A stretch of 8,701 bases of DNA from Alphaproteobacteria bacterium (GTDB taxonomy: Bacteria; Pseudomonadota; Alphaproteobacteria; UBA8366): NCBI GenBank assembly GCA_030743445.1, contig JASLSL010000013.1:1-8701 (forward strand), read 5' to 3'. Below the pieces are notes generated by a model. The model worked only from the letters and a program-made list of their open reading frames with translations. It searched no databases and was not told the DNA's origin. Below, piece after piece: positions 5,642 to 8,701 of the stretch. Numbering within the stretch: the first letter of the stretch is position 1; the number at the start of each line of letters is the position of its first letter. Position numbers and translations under genes: made by a program.

Positions 5642-6553
5642 TTATTTGTCCGGCCCCGCCTTGTCGCCGGCGGGGCGTTCGGCGGTGCTGAGGGCGTCGG
5701 CGAGGCGGGCGGCCGCACTGCCCGGGCGCATCGCTTGCTGCTGCGAGGGGTCGGGCGCCCAACCGTGGAGATAGATCACCTGGAAGGTCGCCGGGATGCG
5801 GCCGTCGTCGCCCGCGTGGCGCTGGTGATAGATCTCGGCCATGCGCCGGATTACGCCGCGGTGGGTGAAGCGCTTGAGGCGTTCCTGCATCGCATTGGTC
5901 TCGCCCATGCCGCGCAAATCGTCGAGCAGCGCGAACGGGTCGTCGTAGCTGACGGCGATCCGGTCGGTGTCCACGACCGGCAGCGCGAAGCCGGCGCGCT
6001 GCAGCAGGGCGCCGGCGTCCGGCACGTCGGCGAAGGGCGAGATGCGCGGGCTGGTGCCGCCGGTGACCTCCGTCTCGGCCGCGGTCAGCGCGCCGCGCAA
6101 TTCCGATAGCGTCGCGCCGCCGAGCATCGCCGCGAGAAACAGCCCGTTCGGCTTCAACGCCGCCGCGATTTGCACCAGGGCGCCCGGCAGGTCGTTGACC
6201 CAGTGGAGCGCCAGGTTGCTGTAGACTAGGTCGAACTTGCCGCCGGCAAAGGGCAGAAACTCCTCATCCGCCACGACGATCGGGCGCGGCGCCCGGGCCG
6301 CCATCGCAGCCGAGAATTCCGTCCGCGCCACCCACTCGATACCGCCCGGGCCGCCCGGCGTCGGGCCGTGCCCGCCGGTGCGGCAGCCGAGGTCGAGGGC
6401 CAAGGGGAAATCGCGCTTGATGTCGAGCAGCCGGTCGGCGAGGCGCTCGGCGACCTCGGCGAGCAAGAAATCGTGCTCGCCGAGCCTCAAAGCGGCGCGG
6501 TCGCGGTGACGGGCGACCAACGCCCGGTCGAAGACCTGCATCGGGTCGGACAT
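5642..6553 (-). CDS. Class I SAM-dependent methyltransferase-fold protein, BioC/NDUFAF5-like
   Basis: From the ATG at 6553 the protein has 303 residues. It starts with the family signature MQVFDRALVARHRDRAA (5-21) and FLLAEVAERLADRLLDI (29-45). The SAM-binding motif I follows as ALDLGCRTGG (52-61). The motif DEEFLPFAGGKFDLVYSNLALHWVNDLPGAL (96-126) then contains the NLALHWV signature typical of BioC-like enzymes and of the mitochondrial complex I assembly factor NDUFAF5, an arginine hydroxylase. A C-terminal region ends at IYLHGWAPD plus an Ala/Pro-rich tail. The usual GCGTG of motif I reads GCRTG, and the acidic residue after motif I is Glu79. The activity could be methyl transfer or hydroxylation; I would not name it BioC. 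An upstream in-frame start would add 33 residues that look unrelated to the family. No clear Shine-Dalgarno precedes 6553. It is divergent from the rhodanese gene and leads the - strand gene group. Confidence 0.9.
   Translation of the reverse strand: MSDPMQVFDRALVARHRDRAALRLGEHDFLLAEVAERLADRLLDIKRDFPLALDLGCRTGGHGPTPGGPGGIEWVARTEFSAAMAARAPRPIVVADEEFLPFAGGKFDLVYSNLALHWVNDLPGALVQIAAALKPNGLFLAAMLGGATLSELRGALTAAETEVTGGTSPRISPFADVPDAGALLQRAGFALPVVDTDRIAVSYDDPFALLDDLRGMGETNAMQERLKRFTHRGVIRRMAEIYHQRHAGDDGRIPATFQVIYLHGWAPDPSQQQAMRPGSAAARLADALSTAERPAGDKAGPDK
5649..5663. repeat. 15-bp direct repeat in the methyltransferase 3' end
   Basis: This is the original copy of the sequence repeated at 4679-4693 (offset 970 bp). 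Here it encodes part of the DKAGPDK C-terminus. Together with the 34-bp repeat pair, it defines the left edge of the duplicated unit on the coding strand. Confidence 0.7.
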
Positions 6554-6669
6554 GACGTGCGCACTATGCCGCGCCGGGCTTCGGGCGGCAAATCCGCGAG
6601 GCCGCTTGTAGCCGACTGGATTTCGTGAAAATTTACCGCCACATGCGTCCATAACCGAACCAGGGAGGG

Positions 6670-6684
6670 ACCGACCCCGTCGGT
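6670..6684 (+). promoter_or_regulatory. Perfect 6-bp hairpin in the rhodanese leader
   Basis: ACCGAC-CCC-GTCGGT forms a 6-bp stem with a 3-nt loop. It ends 2 nt before the GAGGA that is the only Shine-Dalgarno candidate for the ATG at 6694. It could affect ribosome access or protect the 5' end, but one short stem in GC-rich DNA may also be chance. The rest of the 140-bp divergent gap (6554-6693) must hold promoters for both genes; I see no convincing -35/-10 pair. Confidence 0.35.
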
Positions 6685-6693
6685 TTGAGGAAT

Positions 6694-8292
6694 ATGACCC
6701 GATCGATCGATGCGCCGACCCTTCGCGCGGACTTGTTGGACGGCGGCGAGATCACCCTCGTCGACGTCCGCGAGCAGGGCCTCTATGGCGCCAACCACCT
6801 GCTGCTCGCGATCAATATCCCGTTGAGCCGGCTCGAGCTCGACATCCGCCCCATGGCGCCGCGGCTCGGCACCCGTGTGGTGCTGTGCGACGACAGCGGC
6901 GGCGAGGCCGAGCGCGCGGCCGAATTCCTGGCGGCGGCGGGCTATAGCGATATTTCGATCCTGGACGGCGGCGTGGGCGCCTGGGGCGCGGCCGGGTTCG
7001 AGCTCTTTAGCGGCGTCAACGTGCCCTCGAAACTGTTCGGCGAGTACGTCGAGCATCACTGCGATACGCCCAACATCACCGCCGAGGAACTGAAGGCCAA
7101 GCAGGACGCGGGTGAGGACGTGGTGGTCCTCGACAGCCGGCCGATCGAGGAGTACCGCAAGATGAACATCCCGGGCGGCATCGACGCGCCGGGGGCCGAG
7201 CTTGCCTACCGGGTGCGCGACCTGGCGCCCAATCCGGACACCCTGGTGGTGGTCAATTGCGCCGGGCGGACGCGCTCGATCATCGGCGCCCAGTCGCTGA
7301 TCAATGCCGGCACGCCGAACAAGGTGATGGCGCTGAAGAACGGGACGATGGGCTGGCACCTCGCCGGGTTCGAGCTCGAACATGGCGCCGACCGGCTCTG
7401 GGGCCCGGTCTCGGACCAGGCGCTCTCGTGGTCCACGGCGGCCACGGCAAGGGTCGCCGAACGCTATGGGGTCGAGACCATCGATGCGGCCGGGCTGGAG
7501 CGATGGCGCGCGGAGGCGGAAGACCACACTCTCTACCTGATCGACGTGCGCTTCCCCGAGGAATACCGGGCCGGCCACCTGCCGGGCTCGCGGTCCGCAC
7601 CCGGCGGCCAGCTCGTCCAGGCGACCGACCGCTACATCGCCACGCGCGGCGCCCGGGTCGTGCTGATCGACGACACCGGGGTGCGCGCGACCATGACCGC
7701 GCACTGGCTGGTCCAGATGGGTTGGACATATGTCCGGGTGCTCGAAGGCGGGCTTGACGGCCACGACCTCGAGACCGGCGCGCATGTGCCGACGGCGCCC
7801 GAGGCGGCGGCGGTCGAGCTCGCGACGATCGCGCCGGCCGAACTGCAAGAACGGCTCGACGCGGGCACCATCGCGGTGGTCGATGTGGCCGACAGCATCA
7901 GCCATCGCGATGGCCATATCCCGGGGGCGCAGTGGGCGATCCGCTCGCGCCTCGCCGATGCGGCGGGAAAGCTCACCAAGGCTGAGGCCTACGCGATCGC
8001 GTGTCCCGACGCGGGCTTGGCCCGGCTCGCCGGGCGCGACCTCGCGGCGCTGACCGAGGCCGAGGTGGTGCTGCTCGAGGGCGGCACCGCTGGCTGGGTC
8101 GAGGCCGGCCTGCCGGTCGAGGAAGGCACCGATGGCGCGCTCGACGAGCCGGTCGACCGCTACTACCGGGCCTACGACCGCAAGGACGGGGTCGAGGCGG
8201 CGATGAACGAATACCTCGACTGGGAGATCGAGCTGATCAACCAGATCGAGCGCGACGGCACCCTGGTGTTCCCGGCGTTTCCCGGCCCATGA
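6694..8292 (+). CDS. Four-domain rhodanese-like sulfurtransferase
   Basis: The 532-residue protein is built from four tandem rhodanese domains, at about 5-105, 125-227, 262-360 and 378-475. Each carries a D-x-R/A near the first strand, a cluster resembling GHxPGA, and a closing LxGG-x-x-GW/GH. The active-site loops differ. Domain 1 has Cys65 in an acidic loop (CDDSGGE). Domain 2 has the canonical CAGRTRS loop (Cys189). Domain 3 has Ile325 in place of Cys (IDDTGVR). Domain 4 has Cys437 in CPDAG. Domain 2 is thus the best candidate for forming a persulfide and transferring sulfane sulfur. A 55-residue tail, rich in acidic and aromatic residues, follows domain 4. No signal peptide is seen, so it is presumably cytoplasmic. 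ATG 6694 is preferred over TTG 6685, with GAGGA just before it. The stop overlaps comF by 4 nt (ATGA). The physiological sulfur donor and acceptor are unknown. Confidence 0.92.
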   Translation: MTRSIDAPTLRADLLDGGEITLVDVREQGLYGANHLLLAINIPLSRLELDIRPMAPRLGTRVVLCDDSGGEAERAAEFLAAAGYSDISILDGGVGAWGAAGFELFSGVNVPSKLFGEYVEHHCDTPNITAEELKAKQDAGEDVVVLDSRPIEEYRKMNIPGGIDAPGAELAYRVRDLAPNPDTLVVVNCAGRTRSIIGAQSLINAGTPNKVMALKNGTMGWHLAGFELEHGADRLWGPVSDQALSWSTAATARVAERYGVETIDAAGLERWRAEAEDHTLYLIDVRFPEEYRAGHLPGSRSAPGGQLVQATDRYIATRGARVVLIDDTGVRATMTAHWLVQMGWTYVRVLEGGLDGHDLETGAHVPTAPEAAAVELATIAPAELQERLDAGTIAVVDVADSISHRDGHIPGAQWAIRSRLADAAGKLTKAEAYAIACPDAGLARLAGRDLAALTEAEVVLLEGGTAGWVEAGLPVEEGTDGALDEPVDRYYRAYDRKDGVEAAMNEYLDWEIELINQIERDGTLVFPAFPGP

Positions 8293-8701
8293 CCGCGGCG
8301 GCGGCCTTGCGGCGCGCCGGGCGCCGGGCGCTTGATGCGGTGCTGCCGCCGACCTGTCTCGCCTGCGGAGACGCGGTGGTCGAGGCCGGCGCGCTCTGCG
8401 GCACGTGCTGGAACCAGCTCGCCTTCCTCGGCGCGCCGCTCTGCCAGTGCTGCGGCTACCCGTTCGAATACGAGGCGCCCGAGGGCTGGCTCTGCGGTGC
8501 GTGCACGCGCGATCGGCCGAGCTACGACCGGGCGCGCGCGGTGCTCGCCTACGACGACGCCAGCCGGCCGCTGGTGCTCGGTTTCAAGCATGCCGACCGG
8601 ACCCACGCCGCCCCCGCCTTCGGGCGTTGGCTCGCCCGCGCCGGGGCCGAGCTCGTCGCCGATGCCGACCTGATCACGCCGGTGCCGCTGCATCGCTGGC
8701 G
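8289..8701 (+). CDS. comF: ComF family protein, N-terminal part (3' end outside window)
   Basis: The ATG at 8289 overlaps the rhodanese stop (ATGA), and the frame stays open to the window edge, giving 137 residues. The start region reads ALDAVLPPTCLACGD. Paired cysteines follow (CLAC, CGTC, CQCCG, CGAC) and form the N-terminal zinc-ribbon-like double-zinc module typical of ComF/GntX proteins. Next come YDRARAVLAYDD, LVLGFKHADR and ITPVPLHRW, the lead-in to the phosphoribosyltransferase fold; the PRPP-binding loop would lie beyond the window. ComF is needed for DNA uptake in naturally competent bacteria, but homologs are widespread in species not known to be competent, so the role here is uncertain. 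The family call is secure; completeness cannot be judged. Confidence 0.95.
   Translation, partial: MTAAAALRRAGRRALDAVLPPTCLACGDAVVEAGALCGTCWNQLAFLGAPLCQCCGYPFEYEAPEGWLCGACTRDRPSYDRARAVLAYDDASRPLVLGFKHADRTHAAPAFGRWLARAGAELVADADLITPVPLHRW

Noticed and set aside
5632..5644. TAAACG-T-CGTTTA inverted repeat at the methyltransferase stop, as a terminator.
   Set aside because: The stem is AT-rich, the 1-nt loop cannot form a hairpin, and there is no U-tract; it includes the stop codon by chance.
6554..6652. N-terminal extension of the methyltransferase up to 6652.
   Set aside because: The 33 extra residues are basic and low in similarity to the family, and they occupy the divergent promoter gap; the family signature begins just after the ATG at 6553.

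Overview
The window is GC-rich coding DNA, very likely from an alphaproteobacterium. It is probably a Rhodospirillales-like lineage, but the assignment rests on gene order and composition only. The run parvulin PPIase - argJ - mutT, and a BioC/NDUFAF5-like methyltransferase near comF, are arrangements I associate with alphaproteobacterial chromosomes. No tRNA, rRNA, CRISPR array or insertion sequence was seen.

Left block, + strand (1-3381): the 3' end of a parvulin-type peptidyl-prolyl isomerase; argJ; a second, divergent argJ copy starting 7 nt after the first; and a MutT-type Nudix hydrolase. Spacing is tight throughout, so this looks like one operon. The second ArgJ keeps the acyl-transfer and self-cleavage residues. 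It has lost the C-terminal substrate-binding tail and the DPNWGR motif, and has Gly instead of Ala before the cleavage Thr.

Middle block, - strand (3386-6553, transcribed right to left): a SAM-methyltransferase-fold protein; a broken membrane-protein gene (start codon ATA instead of ATG, plus an in-frame TAG replacing a conserved Trp); an intact paralog of that membrane protein; and a small periplasmic cytochrome c. Two direct repeats with nearly the same offset (970 and 977 bp) show that the membrane-protein pair arose as a tandem duplication. The core of the broken copy is about 50% GC, against about 65-70% in the intact copy. The cytochrome c gene has an FNR/FixK-type half-site pair (9 of 10 bases) and a -10-like hexamer in class II geometry. 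This predicts oxygen-responsive expression from a nearly leaderless transcript.

Right block, + strand (6694-8701): a protein with four tandem rhodanese domains, overlapping by 4 nt a comF gene that runs off the window. The rhodanese gene and the methyltransferase are divergently transcribed from a 140-bp gap, which holds a perfect 6-bp hairpin just before the rhodanese start.

The most interesting points are the tandem ArgJ pair, the FNR-like promoter, the mosaic pseudogene and the tetra-rhodanese. No wholly new multi-gene system is evident; the divergent ArgJ copy is the best candidate for an undescribed activity.
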